Source: Acidovorax facilis (lineage in GTDB: Bacteria > Pseudomonadota > Gammaproteobacteria > Burkholderiales > Burkholderiaceae_C). From it: DNA of 43,033 bases. Under the pieces are notes generated by a model. That model ran no database searches. It was given only the letters and a program-made list of their open reading frames with translations, and was not told the DNA's origin. The stretch's first letter is position 1; each line of letters begins with the position of its first letter. Position numbers and translations under genes: made by a program. This document shows, piece by piece, positions 9,149 through 17,563 of the stretch. Location: assembly GCF_023913775.1 (NCBI RefSeq), contig NZ_JAMXAX010000035.1, forward strand, positions 1-43,033. Reading direction: 5' to 3'.

Positions 9149-9772
9149 TCATCCCTTTGGCACCGAGGCCGCGCCACTGGCCAGCTCGTCCGCCACCGCC
9201 TCGTACACGGCATGCCGGACCACGGATTCAATCTCTTCACGCAGTCGGGGCAGCACCGATCGTGTCTGCTCCTGCACCACGGTGGCGATGGCTTCGCGCA
9301 AACGTTGATCCAGCACAACGTCCACACGCTGCATGACTCTGTGCACCATGTACTCCTCCATGCCTTCAGGCAGTGGCCGGGTGAGCTGCGGTCTGGGCGT
9401 CTTTGAAGACCCGAGGGTGGATGCGAGAGATGCAGGCGAAGACGAAGACGTGGGAGCCGCTACCGCCGCAACGGGAGCCCGGTGAACCACTGGGGCGGGG
9501 GCGGGCGCGGCCTGCATAGGCGCTGGTGCAGCAGGGCGTGGCGCCATCACGGCAGGCGGGCGGGCACTGGGCAAAGGTGGGCTCAGCGGGCGTGCCGCAG
9601 GCTGCGCTGCTGTCGGGCTGGGTCTTGCAGCGGGCAACGCGGATGGAGACATGACCGTGGTGCGCAATGGTGCAGAGGACGCTGGCGGCAGAGGCACGGA
9701 GTCCGGCACCTGCACCACTTCGGTGAGGGTGGGAACAAAGCGCGGGGGCGTTTTGGGAGGAGGCAGCGCCAT
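9149..9772 (-). CDS. Pro/Ala-rich protein with C-terminal helical domain (DUF2486-like)
   Basis: A 207-residue protein starting MALPPPKTPPRFVPTLTEVVQV. Residues about 25–135 are Pro-Ala-Ser low complexity; residues 140–200 (GMEEYMVHRVMQRVDVVLDQRL, then a long LREEIESVVRHAVYEAV helix) form a predicted helical domain. The layout (opening PPRFVPTLTEVV, disordered middle, helical end, placed directly after holC) resembles the DUF2486 proteins of Burkholderiales, but this is by memory. Its ATG shares one base with the holC stop (TGATG), so it is translationally coupled to the DNA polymerase chi subunit. Function unknown; no membrane segment or signal peptide. Confidence 0.7.
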   Translation of the reverse strand: MALPPPKTPPRFVPTLTEVVQVPDSVPLPPASSAPLRTTVMSPSALPAARPSPTAAQPAARPLSPPLPSARPPAVMAPRPAAPAPMQAAPAPAPVVHRAPVAAVAAPTSSSSPASLASTLGSSKTPRPQLTRPLPEGMEEYMVHRVMQRVDVVLDQRLREAIATVVQEQTRSVLPRLREEIESVVRHAVYEAVADELASGAASVPKG

Positions 9773-10206
9773 CAGCCGGCTTTCAGCACCAAGTCGTGGC
9801 GGGTGATGGCATAGCCGCGCGATGCATAGTGGCGCCAGCGCGCCCGGGCCTCGCCGCGATCCAACTCGTCCTGCGCACTCACCACTTCCACCAAGCGATC
9901 AAACCGGCCAAATCCCTCCGGCACCTCCGCGTGCAGGTTCAGCAGCACTTCATGGTGCGGGGCAGACCGGGCATCGGCAGTCAGCAACACGGGAGACGCC
10001 TGGACCAGGTCTTCATCAGCATCGCCAAGGCAATGGGCCACAAAGTCCTGAGGCGCCAGGGCCCAGAGCATGCGGTCCAGCGCCGCCAAGGTGTCCGGCG
10101 GCGCCGCAATCACCAGGCGGGCCCCGCTGCGCTGTACCTTGCGCGCAAAGCGGCATGCGTAGGCCAGCTTGTCCGGCGCATTGAAATGAAACGCAACCTC
10201 GGTCAT
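9772..10206 (-). CDS. holC: DNA polymerase III chi subunit
   Basis: HolC links the clamp-loader complex to single-stranded DNA binding protein. The ATG at 10206 gives 144 residues (MTEVAFHFNAPDKLAYACRFARKV), the normal size; the upstream extension to 10275 overlaps pepA and is not family-like. The chi fold is recognisable: FHFNAPDKLAYACRLxRKA-like start, the central WALAPQDFVAHC stretch, SPVLLTAD and the FGRFDRLVEVVSAQDELDRGEARARWRHYASRGY C-terminal part. The start is seven bases after the pepA stop; pepA–holC pairing is conserved in many proteobacteria. Confidence 0.92.
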   Translation of the reverse strand: MTEVAFHFNAPDKLAYACRFARKVQRSGARLVIAAPPDTLAALDRMLWALAPQDFVAHCLGDADEDLVQASPVLLTADARSAPHHEVLLNLHAEVPEGFGRFDRLVEVVSAQDELDRGEARARWRHYASRGYAITRHDLVLKAG

Positions 10207-10213
10207 GGCACGC

Positions 10214-11710
10214 TCAGGCCGTCTTGGTGCGCACAGAGCGTTTTGCCGCCGCAGGCTTTGAAACCGGCTTGGCACTGGCTTGGTCCATCAGATAGTGCAC
10301 CAGAAGTCCCACTGGCCGCCCTGTGGCACCTTTGGCGGCGCCACCCTTCCAGGCCGTGCCAGCAATATCCAGGTGCGCCCATGGCACGTCGCCCACGTAC
10401 TTTTGCAGGAACTTCGCGGCGGTGATGGAGCCCCCCGCACGGCCGGCTACATTGCCCATGTCGGCGAAATTGCTCTTGAGACCATCGGCATAGTCGTCGT
10501 CCAGCGGCATGCGCCAGCAAGGGTCCTGGGCAGACTCGCCAGCCTGCTGCAATGCGGATGCCAGGGGATCGTTGTTGGCGAACAGACCACTGCGCACACC
10601 ACCGAGCGCAATCACGCAGGCGCCGGTCAGGGTGGCGATGTCCACCACGACGGCAGGCTTGAAGCGGGCGGCGTAGGTGAGCGCATCGCACAGCACCAGA
10701 CGGCCTTCGGCGTCGGTGTTCAGGATTTCGATGGTCTGACCGCTCATGCTCGTGACCACGTCGCCCGGCTTGACGGCACGGCCATCGGGCATGTTCTCGC
10801 AGGCGGGTATCAGCCCCACCACATTGATCGAGGGCTGCAACTCTCCCAGAGCGCGAAAGGTGCCCAGCACGCTGGCAGCGCCGCACATGTCGAACTTCAT
10901 CTCGTCCATCTCCGGAGCAGGCTTGATGGAGATGCCCCCGGTATCGAACGTAATGCCCTTGCCCACCAGCACGACGGGAGCCTGGTCCTTGGCCGCGCCG
11001 TTGTAGCGCAATTCGATGAATCTCAGGGGTTCCTCGGAACCCCTTGCCACAGCAAGGAAGGCGCCCATGCCCAACCGGGCCACTTCGGCCGGGCCGTGGA
11101 CCTTGCACTGGATGCGGGGCAGCTTGCTCAGGGTCTTGGCGGCGTCGGCGAGCAGGGTGGGGGTGGCATGGTTGGCGGGGCGGTTGCCCCATTCCCGCGC
11201 AAACTCCACCCCAGCCACCAGCGCCACACCGGCGTCGAAGTCCTCGCGCACATCCGGGGCGGTGGGTACACCCACCACGCAGCGGCTCAGACTGCGCGCC
11301 TCCACCTTGGTCTTGGTGGTGGTGTAGACATAGCTCACTTCGGCCACGGCCTGCACAGCGGCGCTGACAGAAGCGGCTTGCACGGCCCCGGCAAAACACA
11401 ACACCACCCGTTTGGTCTGCGGCGCCTTGACGGCACTCCCCACCGCCTGCAGCGCCTGGCGGGTGGCACGGGCAGATCCGTCACCCTGCCCCACCAACAC
11501 TACGCGACGGGCGGCAACGGCAGGCACCTGGTACAGCTGCAGGTGCTTGCCCGCCTTCGTGGCCAGATCCCCGTTCTTGAGCGCCAGGGCCGCCAGGGCG
11601 GACAGCGCATCCTTGCCGGGCTTGAAGCCCTCAGGGAGCAGCACAACCAGCAGGTCGCATTTCTCTGAAGCTGCCGCAGCAAGGTCAAGGGTCTTGAGAT
11701 CAAAGTTCAT
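10214..11710 (-). CDS. pepA: Leucyl aminopeptidase (cytosol aminopeptidase, M17)
   Basis: Two-zinc or manganese aminopeptidase removing N-terminal residues from peptides; in E. coli PepA is also a DNA-binding protein. The start at 11710 (MNFDLKTLDLAAAASEKCD) gives 498 residues; the further upstream ATG at 11767 lies within an inverted repeat and is not family-like. The catalytic domain shows VGKGITFDTGG (Lys251), MKFDMCGAASVLG, and the M17 signature NTDAEGRL at 331–338. It is first of the pepA–holC–Pro-rich gene group and divergent from lptF, with only 73 bases between start codons. That gap holds a nearly perfect 16-base inverted repeat. Confidence 0.97.
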   Translation of the reverse strand: MNFDLKTLDLAAAASEKCDLLVVLLPEGFKPGKDALSALAALALKNGDLATKAGKHLQLYQVPAVAARRVVLVGQGDGSARATRQALQAVGSAVKAPQTKRVVLCFAGAVQAASVSAAVQAVAEVSYVYTTTKTKVEARSLSRCVVGVPTAPDVREDFDAGVALVAGVEFAREWGNRPANHATPTLLADAAKTLSKLPRIQCKVHGPAEVARLGMGAFLAVARGSEEPLRFIELRYNGAAKDQAPVVLVGKGITFDTGGISIKPAPEMDEMKFDMCGAASVLGTFRALGELQPSINVVGLIPACENMPDGRAVKPGDVVTSMSGQTIEILNTDAEGRLVLCDALTYAARFKPAVVVDIATLTGACVIALGGVRSGLFANNDPLASALQQAGESAQDPCWRMPLDDDYADGLKSNFADMGNVAGRAGGSITAAKFLQKYVGDVPWAHLDIAGTAWKGGAAKGATGRPVGLLVHYLMDQASAKPVSKPAAAKRSVRTKTA

Positions 11711-11730
11711 AATCGGTGTTTTCCTTTTGA

Positions 11731-11774
11731 GCGTGCTATGCACTTTGATATGCACGCAAAAGTGCATAGCGCGC
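11731..11774. promoter_or_regulatory. Long inverted repeat between divergent pepA and lptF
   Basis: Arms 11731–11746 (GCGTGCTATGCACTTT) and 11759–11774 (AAAGTGCATAGCGCGC) match at 15 of 16 positions, spaced by 12 bases that hold a further ATGCAC. The repeat lies exactly between the start codons of pepA (11710) and lptF (11784). It may be an operator for a dimeric regulator acting on both genes, or a leader hairpin. The protein that binds it is unknown. Confidence 0.6.
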
Positions 11775-11783
11775 TCCTAGCCA

Positions 11784-12887
11784 ATGTTATTCGATTCATC
11801 CATCCGCAAGGAGCTGGCGCGCAGCTTTGGCGCGACGCTCGTGGTGCTGGTGACCGTGGTCATGACCATGATGCTCATCCGCACCCTGGGACAGGCATCC
11901 AAGGGCAGCGTGAGCCCTTCCGATGTGATGCTGGTCATGGGCTTCACGGTGCTGGGGCAGTTGCCCACCATCTTGAGCCTGAGCCTCTTCATCGCTGTGG
12001 TCGGCACACTTTCGCGCATGTACCGTGACAGCGAAATGGTCATCTGGTTTGCCAGTGGCCGTGGCCTCATCAGCCTGCTGCGGCCCTTGCTGCGTTTTGC
12101 GTGGCCGGTCATGGTGGTCATTGCTGTGCTGTCGCTGCTGGTGTGGCCCTGGGCCAACTCCCAGATTCAGGAACTCAAGACGCGCTACGAACAACGCAGC
12201 GACATCGACCGCATCGCGCCCGGCGAATTCCAGGAATCCTCCAACGGCAGCCGGGTATTCTTCATCGACAAGGACAGCCCCGACACGCAGGCTGGCAACA
12301 ACATCTTCATCGCCGCCACCGACGGCGCCCGCGAATCCGTGACCTCTGCGCGCAGCGCGCGGCTGGAGACACGGGGCGGCGAGCGCATGGCGGTGCTGAG
12401 CGAAGGCCAGCGCCTGGAGACCTCGCGCGACAAGCCCGGCGTCAAGATCAGCGAGTTCTCCGAATACGGCACCCGCATTGGGTCGGCACCTGCAGGCTCG
12501 GCGGAAGAACTCTCCGTCAAGACCCGCGCCACACACGAGCTGCTGATGCAACCCTTGCCCGCTTACCGCGCCGAGCTGGGCTGGCGCCTGGGGCTGGCGC
12601 TGGCCGCCATCAACTTCGTCGTGCTGGGCCTGGCCGTGGCCAGCGTCAACCCGCGCGCTGCGCGCAGCACCAGCCTGGTGTTCGCGCTTTTTGCCTTCAT
12701 CGTGTACTACAACCTCATGACGCTGGGACAAAGCTGGGTGGGTGCGGGCCGGTTGGGCCTGCTGAGCTTCATGGTGCTGCTGCATGGCGGCATGTTGACC
12801 ATGTCGCTGCTGATCCTGGCTGCGCGCCACAACCACTGGACCGTGCGGCGGCTCTGGCAGCCCCGTCCGACCAGGAGCCCCGCATGA
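11784..12887 (+). CDS. lptF: Lipopolysaccharide export permease LptF
   Basis: Inner-membrane half of the LptB2FG ABC transporter that extracts LPS from the inner membrane. It has 367 residues, with N-terminal helices at about 14–35, 48–72 and 97–122, a periplasmic beta-jellyroll domain (about 125–260) and three C-terminal helices. The start MLFDSSIRKELARSFGATLVVLVTVVMTM is characteristic. The stop overlaps the lptG start (ATGA), as in most proteobacteria, so both subunits are made in equal amounts. Confidence 0.95.
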   Translation: MLFDSSIRKELARSFGATLVVLVTVVMTMMLIRTLGQASKGSVSPSDVMLVMGFTVLGQLPTILSLSLFIAVVGTLSRMYRDSEMVIWFASGRGLISLLRPLLRFAWPVMVVIAVLSLLVWPWANSQIQELKTRYEQRSDIDRIAPGEFQESSNGSRVFFIDKDSPDTQAGNNIFIAATDGARESVTSARSARLETRGGERMAVLSEGQRLETSRDKPGVKISEFSEYGTRIGSAPAGSAEELSVKTRATHELLMQPLPAYRAELGWRLGLALAAINFVVLGLAVASVNPRAARSTSLVFALFAFIVYYNLMTLGQSWVGAGRLGLLSFMVLLHGGMLTMSLLILAARHNHWTVRRLWQPRPTRSPA

Positions 12888-13990
12888 AAACCATTCGCCG
12901 CCTGATCCACCGCGAAGCCCTGTTCGCCGTGGCCTTTGTCACCGCCGGATTTCTGGCGCTGTTTTTCTTTTTTGACCTGGTGGACGAACTGCGCTGGGTG
13001 GGCCGCACCGGCGCCGAAGGCTACCAGCTCTCGCACGCATTCCTGTTCGTGGTGCTGAGCATTCCCAGCCACCTGTACGAATTGCTGCCCATTACCGTGC
13101 TCATCGGAACCATCTTCGTGATGGCGCGGCTCGCCCAAAGCTCCGAGTTCACCATCATGCGCACCAGCGGCATGGGCCCGTGGCGCGCCTTGCGCACCCT
13201 CGTGGCACTGGGGGGCTTCTTTGTACTGTTGACCTTTGCGGTAGGCGACTACATTGCGCCGCTGACCGACCGCGCCGCTCAACTCGTCAAGGTGCGATAC
13301 CTGGGGCGCCTGACCACTGGCGCCACGGGCGCCTGGCTCAAAGAGCGCCAGGACGACCACTCCTATGCCGTGAACGTGCGCGCCCTCACACCCAATGGCG
13401 GCATGCTGGACGTGCGCATCTTTGAATTCGATGCCAAGGGCCGGCTCGCCTCGCAGACGCGGGCCGCATCCGGCCAGTTTGGGCCGGACGGTGCGTGGAA
13501 CCTGGAGCAAGTGCAGCGCAGCCGCTTCGAACAGCGCGGCAACGACGAGGCGCGTGTGGAGCACCTGGATGCACCCACCTTGCAGTGGCCCACCCGCATC
13601 AGCGCCGACATGGTGGCCGCCTCGCTGCTCAAACCCGACCGCATGGCCACCATCGACCTCTTCCAGTACATCCGCCACCTCGACGCCAACGGCCAGTCTG
13701 CCCAGCGGTACGAAATCGAGTTCTGGCGCAAGGTTTTCTACCCGCTCAGTTGCCTGGTGATGGTGGTGCTGGCCCTGCCTTTTGCCTACCTGCATTTCCG
13801 CTCGGGCGGCATTGCGGGCTATGTGTTTGGCGGGGTGATGGCGGGCATCAGCTTCTTCTTGCTGAACAACGTGTTCGGCTATGCAGGCAACCTGCAGAAC
13901 TGGTCGCCCTGGCTCACCGCCGCCGCGCCTGGGCTCATCTATTCCGTGCTGTCGCTAGCCGCCTTCGGCTGGCTGGTGCTTCGCCGGTAA
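12884..13990 (+). CDS. lptG: Lipopolysaccharide export permease LptG
   Basis: Partner of LptF in the LPS exporter. The ATG at 12884 overlaps the lptF stop and gives 368 residues; the same frame is open far upstream inside lptF but is not coding there. The opening MKTIRRLIHREALFAVAFV, the DLVDELRWVG segment after helix 1, YELLPITVLIGTIFVMARLAQSSEFTIMRTSG, and the C-terminal FWRKVFYPLSCLVMVVLALPFAYLH are LptG signatures. LptB, LptA and LptC are not in this window. Confidence 0.95.
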   Translation: MKTIRRLIHREALFAVAFVTAGFLALFFFFDLVDELRWVGRTGAEGYQLSHAFLFVVLSIPSHLYELLPITVLIGTIFVMARLAQSSEFTIMRTSGMGPWRALRTLVALGGFFVLLTFAVGDYIAPLTDRAAQLVKVRYLGRLTTGATGAWLKERQDDHSYAVNVRALTPNGGMLDVRIFEFDAKGRLASQTRAASGQFGPDGAWNLEQVQRSRFEQRGNDEARVEHLDAPTLQWPTRISADMVAASLLKPDRMATIDLFQYIRHLDANGQSAQRYEIEFWRKVFYPLSCLVMVVLALPFAYLHFRSGGIAGYVFGGVMAGISFFLLNNVFGYAGNLQNWSPWLTAAAPGLIYSVLSLAAFGWLVLRR

Positions 13991-14018
13991 AATTTTTCTA
14001 AGCCTTTTGGGCCTCTAC

Positions 14019-14055
14019 CGCTTATGCAGCAAGCGCAAGCCGCTATCATTTTATT
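14019..14055. repeat. Dispersed repeat copy over the cbiX start codon
   Basis: CGCTTAtgcagCAAGCGC, then aAGCcGCTATcAtttTAT aligns without gaps to the intergenic copy at 35528–35566 (CGCTTAaccatCAAGCGC, then tAGCaGCTATaAaaaATAT). The cbiX ATG (14024) and roughly its first ten codons lie inside the copy. Confidence 0.5.
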
Positions 14056-14404
14056 CGCACACGGATCGCGGGACCCACTCTGGCGCGTGCCGCTTGAAGC
14101 CGTTGCGGCGCATATCGCCGCGCAGCAGCCTGGCAGGCCGGTCCTTTGCGCTTACCTGGAACTGTGCACACCATCGCTGCCAGATGCCGCCCAGCAACTC
14201 GCCGCACAGGGCGCCACGCAGGTCACCGTGGTGCCCATGTTCCTGGGCACCGGCAAGCATGCGCGTGAAGACCTGCCCGTGCTGGTGCAGGACCTGCGTG
14301 CCGCCCACCCCGGCGTTCATTTCCACGTGCAGACCGCCATCGGCGAAGACCCGCGCATGACCGCATTGATGGCAGAAATCGCGTGCGAGGCGCCCCAAAG
14401 CTGA
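14024..14404 (+). CDS. cbiX: Sirohydrochlorin cobalt/iron chelatase, CbiX short form
   Basis: A 126-residue small class II chelatase (CbiXS/SirB type) that inserts Co or Fe into sirohydrochlorin, for cobalamin or siroheme. The motif ILFAHGSRDP (His13) near the N terminus and VVPMFLGTGKHAREDLP (His near residue 78) carry the two metal-site histidines. Being half-size it should work as a homodimer. The codons for MQQAQAAIILF coincide with a dispersed repeat copy. It is 33 bases after lptG on the same strand and 64 bases before a CysB-like regulator gene. Siroheme is the cofactor of sulfite reductase, so an iron-chelatase role in sulfur assimilation is a reasonable guess. Confidence 0.88.
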   Translation: MQQAQAAIILFAHGSRDPLWRVPLEAVAAHIAAQQPGRPVLCAYLELCTPSLPDAAQQLAAQGATQVTVVPMFLGTGKHAREDLPVLVQDLRAAHPGVHFHVQTAIGEDPRMTALMAEIACEAPQS

Positions 14405-14429
14405 GGTTCTTCCAATATCTCTTAGATGC

Positions 14430-14448
14430 TTGCAGCATAATGATGCAA
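14430..14448. promoter_or_regulatory. Inverted repeat upstream of the cysB-like gene
   Basis: TTGCAgcataatgaTGCAA is an interrupted palindrome lying 21–39 bases before the start at 14469. LysR-type regulators usually bind such sites in their own promoters. This is a candidate autoregulatory site only. Confidence 0.35.
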
Positions 14449-14468
14449 CCCTTTAGGCGATATCAGAT

Positions 14469-15410
14469 ATGAACCTGCACCAATTCCGCTTCGTTCAAGA
14501 GGCCGCACGCCGCAACCTCAACCTGACTGAAGCCGCCAAGGCCCTGCACACCTCCCAGCCCGGCGTCTCCAAGGCCATCATCGAGCTGGAAGAAGAACTG
14601 GGCGTGGACATCTTTGCCCGCCACGGCAAACGCCTCAAGCGCATCACCGAGCCCGGCCAGCACGTGCTCAAAAGCATCGAAGTCATCATGCGTGAGGTGG
14701 GTAACTTGAAGCGCATTGGCGAGCAGTTCAGCGCACAAGACAGCGGCACCTTGAGCATCGCCACCACCCACACCCAGGCCCGCTACGTGCTGCCCGTGCC
14801 CGTGGCGCGGCTGCGTGAGGCCTACCCCAAAGTCAACATCAGCCTGCACCAGGCCACGCCGCACGAGGTGGCGCGCATGGTGATCGATGAAGTGGCCGAA
14901 ATCGGCATGGCCACCGAATCCCTGGCCGATTACCCCGAACTCGTCACCCTGCCCTGCTACGAATGGCAGCACGTGCTGGTCGTGCCCAACGACCACCCGC
15001 TCGCGCAGAAGGAACGCATCGGCCTGGACGACCTGGCGCACGAGGCGCTGATTACCTACCACCCCTCGTTCACCGGCCGGGGCAAGATCGACCAGGCCTT
15101 TGCCGCCCGCAAGCTTCAGCCGCGCATCGTGCTCGAAGCCATCGACTCGGACGTGATCAAAACCTACGTGCGCCTGGGCCTGGGCATCGGCATCGTGGCC
15201 GAGATGGCCATGCGCGACGACCCGGTGGGCGACCTGGCCGTGCGCCCTGTGGGCCACCTTTTCGGGCAGAGCGTGGCACGCGTTGCCTTCAAGCGCAGCG
15301 CCTACCTGCGCAACTTTGTCTATAAATTTGCCGAACTGCTCAGCGACCGGCTGAGCCGTGACCTCATCGCCCGAGCGATGACGGGGCACGTCAACGACTA
15401 TGAGCTGTGA
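14469..15410 (+). CDS. cysB: CysB-family LysR-type transcriptional regulator
   Basis: The 313-residue product has an N-terminal winged helix-turn-helix (MNLHQFRFVQEAARRNLNLTEAAKALHTSQPGVSKAI) and a periplasmic-binding-like effector domain (about 90–310). The CysB/Cbl hallmarks IATTHTQARYVLP, ITYHPSFTGRGKID and DSDVIKTYVRLGLGIGI are present, so the effector is likely O-acetylserine, N-acetylserine or a sulfur metabolite, with control of sulfate-assimilation or sulfonate genes. The gene before it (cbiX) fits a sulfur context. The cys structural genes are not in the window. CysB and Cbl cannot be told apart with certainty from sequence alone. Confidence 0.9.
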   Translation: MNLHQFRFVQEAARRNLNLTEAAKALHTSQPGVSKAIIELEEELGVDIFARHGKRLKRITEPGQHVLKSIEVIMREVGNLKRIGEQFSAQDSGTLSIATTHTQARYVLPVPVARLREAYPKVNISLHQATPHEVARMVIDEVAEIGMATESLADYPELVTLPCYEWQHVLVVPNDHPLAQKERIGLDDLAHEALITYHPSFTGRGKIDQAFAARKLQPRIVLEAIDSDVIKTYVRLGLGIGIVAEMAMRDDPVGDLAVRPVGHLFGQSVARVAFKRSAYLRNFVYKFAELLSDRLSRDLIARAMTGHVNDYEL

Positions 15411-15465
15411 CTTCGCCGTAGTTCGCCTGTCTTCAAAACACCTTTGATTTTTACGTTGTTGCGCC

Positions 15466-16638
15466 ATGACCCAAGCTAACGCTGCCGCCCGCACCCCAGC
15501 CTTCCCCAGCAAGCTGCCCCATGTCGGCACCACCATCTTCACGGTGATGTCGGCCCTGGCCACCGAACACAAGGCCGTCAACCTGGGCCAGGGCTTTCCA
15601 GACTTTGAATGCGCCCCCGAGCTGGTGAACGCCGTCACCGCAGCCATGCAGGCCGGGCACAACCAGTACCCGCCCATGCCCGGCGTGCCCGCGCTGCGCG
15701 AGGCTGTGGCCCGCAAAATCGAGGCGCTGCACGGCCGCGCCTACAACCCCAATACCGAAATCACCATCACCGCTGGCGCCACGCAGGCCATCATCACCGC
15801 CATCCTGGCCATCGTGCACCCGGGTGATGAGGTGATCGTGCTCGACCCCTGCTACGACAGCTACGTGCCCAACATCGAGCTGGCCGGTGGCAAGGCCGTG
15901 CGCGTGCCGCTCACGCCCGGCACCTTCCGGCCCGACTTCGCCAAGATCAGCGCGGCCATCACGCCACGCACCCGCGCCATCCTCATCAACAGCCCGCACA
16001 ACCCCAGCGCCACCATCTGGACGGCCGAGGAAATGCGCCAGCTCGAAGACCTGCTCGCCCCCACCGACATCCTGCTCATCAGCGACGAGGTGTACGAGCA
16101 CATGGTGTTCGACGGCGCCGAGCACCAGAGCGCAGCACGCTTTGCGGGCCTGGCGGCACGCGCCTTCATCGTGTCGAGCTTTGGCAAGACCTTCCACGTC
16201 ACCGGCTGGAAGGTCGGCACCGTGGCAGCCCCCGCAGCGCTGACGGCCGAATTCCGCAAGGTGCACCAGTTCAACGTGTTCACCGTGAACACGCCCATGC
16301 AGCACGGGCTGGCCGCCTACCTGCAGGACCCCACACCCTACCTGCAGCTGCCCGCGTTCTACCAGGCCAAGCGCGACCTGTTCCGCGAGGGCTTGGCAGG
16401 CTCGCGCTTCAAGCTGCTGCCCAGCACTGGCAGCTACTTCCAGTGCGTGGATATTTCGGCCATCAGCGATTTGAACGAGGCCGATTTCTGCCAGTGGCTC
16501 ACCCGCGAGGTGGGCGTGGCGGCGATTCCGCTGTCAGCGTTTTATGGCGATGGGTTCGACCAGCGTGTGGTCCGGTTCTGCTTCGCCAAGAAGGACGAGA
16601 CACTGCGCGCCGCGCTGGAGCGGCTGCGCAAGCTCTGA
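15466..16638 (+). CDS. PLP-dependent aminotransferase, methionine aminotransferase (YbdL) type
   Basis: Class I/II fold-type I aminotransferase of 390 residues. The start region SKLPHVGTTIFTVMSALA and NLGQGFPDFECAPELV are typical of the YbdL/kynurenine aminotransferase-like group that acts on methionine and aromatic amino acids. The PLP lysine is Lys241 in SSFGKTFHVTGWKVG; SPHNPSATIW (Asn179 region) and SDEVYEHMVFDG (Asp207, Tyr210) complete the cofactor site. It follows the cysB-like gene by 55 bases on the same strand, which fits a role in methionine or keto-methylthiobutyrate metabolism. Exact substrate not proven. Confidence 0.9.
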   Translation: MTQANAAARTPAFPSKLPHVGTTIFTVMSALATEHKAVNLGQGFPDFECAPELVNAVTAAMQAGHNQYPPMPGVPALREAVARKIEALHGRAYNPNTEITITAGATQAIITAILAIVHPGDEVIVLDPCYDSYVPNIELAGGKAVRVPLTPGTFRPDFAKISAAITPRTRAILINSPHNPSATIWTAEEMRQLEDLLAPTDILLISDEVYEHMVFDGAEHQSAARFAGLAARAFIVSSFGKTFHVTGWKVGTVAAPAALTAEFRKVHQFNVFTVNTPMQHGLAAYLQDPTPYLQLPAFYQAKRDLFREGLAGSRFKLLPSTGSYFQCVDISAISDLNEADFCQWLTREVGVAAIPLSAFYGDGFDQRVVRFCFAKKDETLRAALERLRKL

Positions 16639-16660
16639 TCTGCAGGGCCCTCCAGGGCTC

Positions 16661-17563
16661 TTACTTCGTCTGCCGCGCCAGCCACACACCCGCAGCCGCC
16701 AGCGCCATCCCGGCCAGCGCCCAGCCGCTGAGCGTTTCACCAAACATCGCCCAGGCGATCAGCGCCGTGGTAGGTGGGGTCAGGTAGAACAGGCTGGCCA
16801 CGTTCACTGCGCCGCCGCGGCGGATGAGCAGGTTCAACAGGCTCACGGCCCCCAGGGAGAGCACCAGCACCAGCCAGCCCAGCGCAAACACAAACTCGCC
16901 GGTCCACGATATGGCCATGGATTCGGTGGTGTAGGCGACGGCGGCCATTGCCACGGCACAGGGGAGGTACTGAATCACCGAACCCGTGCGCAAGTCGAAC
17001 GAGGGGCAAAACCGTTTCTGGTACAGCGTGCCGGCCGTGATGCCCAGCAGCGCGACCACAGCGGGCAGCAGCATGCCCATCAGTGCATTGGCTGGCACGG
17101 TGGCCACCTTGCCAGCCACCACCAGCGCCACGCCGGTAAAGCCCAGCGCCAGGCCCGCCCACTGGGCAGGCCGTACCTTCTCGCCCAGCAAAGCCCCGGC
17201 CACCAGGGCTGTCAGCAGAGGCTGCAACCCCACCACCAGCGCCGTGATGCCTGACGGCAGCCCGTGCCCGATGGCCATGAACACCCCGCCCAGGTACACG
17301 CCGTGCACCAGCAGGCCCGACACTGCGATGTGCCCCCAGGCCCTGCCAGCCGGGGGCCAGGGCGCGCGCGCCAGCGCCACCACGGCCAGCATGAGCACGG
17401 TGACGATGGCAAAGCGCAGCCCCAGGAAGGTCAGCGGCTCGATGTAAGGCAAGCCCAGCTTGGCACCGATGAAGCCCGTGCTCCAGAGCGCGACAAACAG
17501 CAATGGGACGAGTGAATCCAGCGGATTCGAGACGGGGGACTGGTGGGGTGTTGCCTGGGTCAT
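16661..17563 (-). CDS. EamA/DMT superfamily transporter
   Basis: A 300-residue inner-membrane protein with ten predicted helices in two EamA repeats (about 20–145 and 160–298). Signatures include LFVALWSTGFIGAKLGLPYIEPLTFLGLRF in repeat 1 and SLFYLTPPTTALIAWAMFGETL in repeat 2. Members export amino acids or other small metabolites; the substrate cannot be deduced. It converges on the aminotransferase gene with only 22 bases between them. Upstream lies a long stretch without a gene, ending in a 7-base palindrome (17904–17922). Confidence 0.88.
   Translation of the reverse strand: MTQATPHQSPVSNPLDSLVPLLFVALWSTGFIGAKLGLPYIEPLTFLGLRFAIVTVLMLAVVALARAPWPPAGRAWGHIAVSGLLVHGVYLGGVFMAIGHGLPSGITALVVGLQPLLTALVAGALLGEKVRPAQWAGLALGFTGVALVVAGKVATVPANALMGMLLPAVVALLGITAGTLYQKRFCPSFDLRTGSVIQYLPCAVAMAAVAYTTESMAISWTGEFVFALGWLVLVLSLGAVSLLNLLIRRGGAVNVASLFYLTPPTTALIAWAMFGETLSGWALAGMALAAAGVWLARQTK

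Noticed and set aside
8103-9308. Plus-strand 401-codon open frame opposite the branched-chain amino acid binding protein
   Set aside because: Shadow frame without domain features; the opposite strand has a clear signal peptide and family motifs.
12101-12883. In-frame upstream extension of lptG
   Set aside because: It lies wholly inside lptF in another frame; LptG starts at the ATGA overlap at 12884, as in other proteobacteria.
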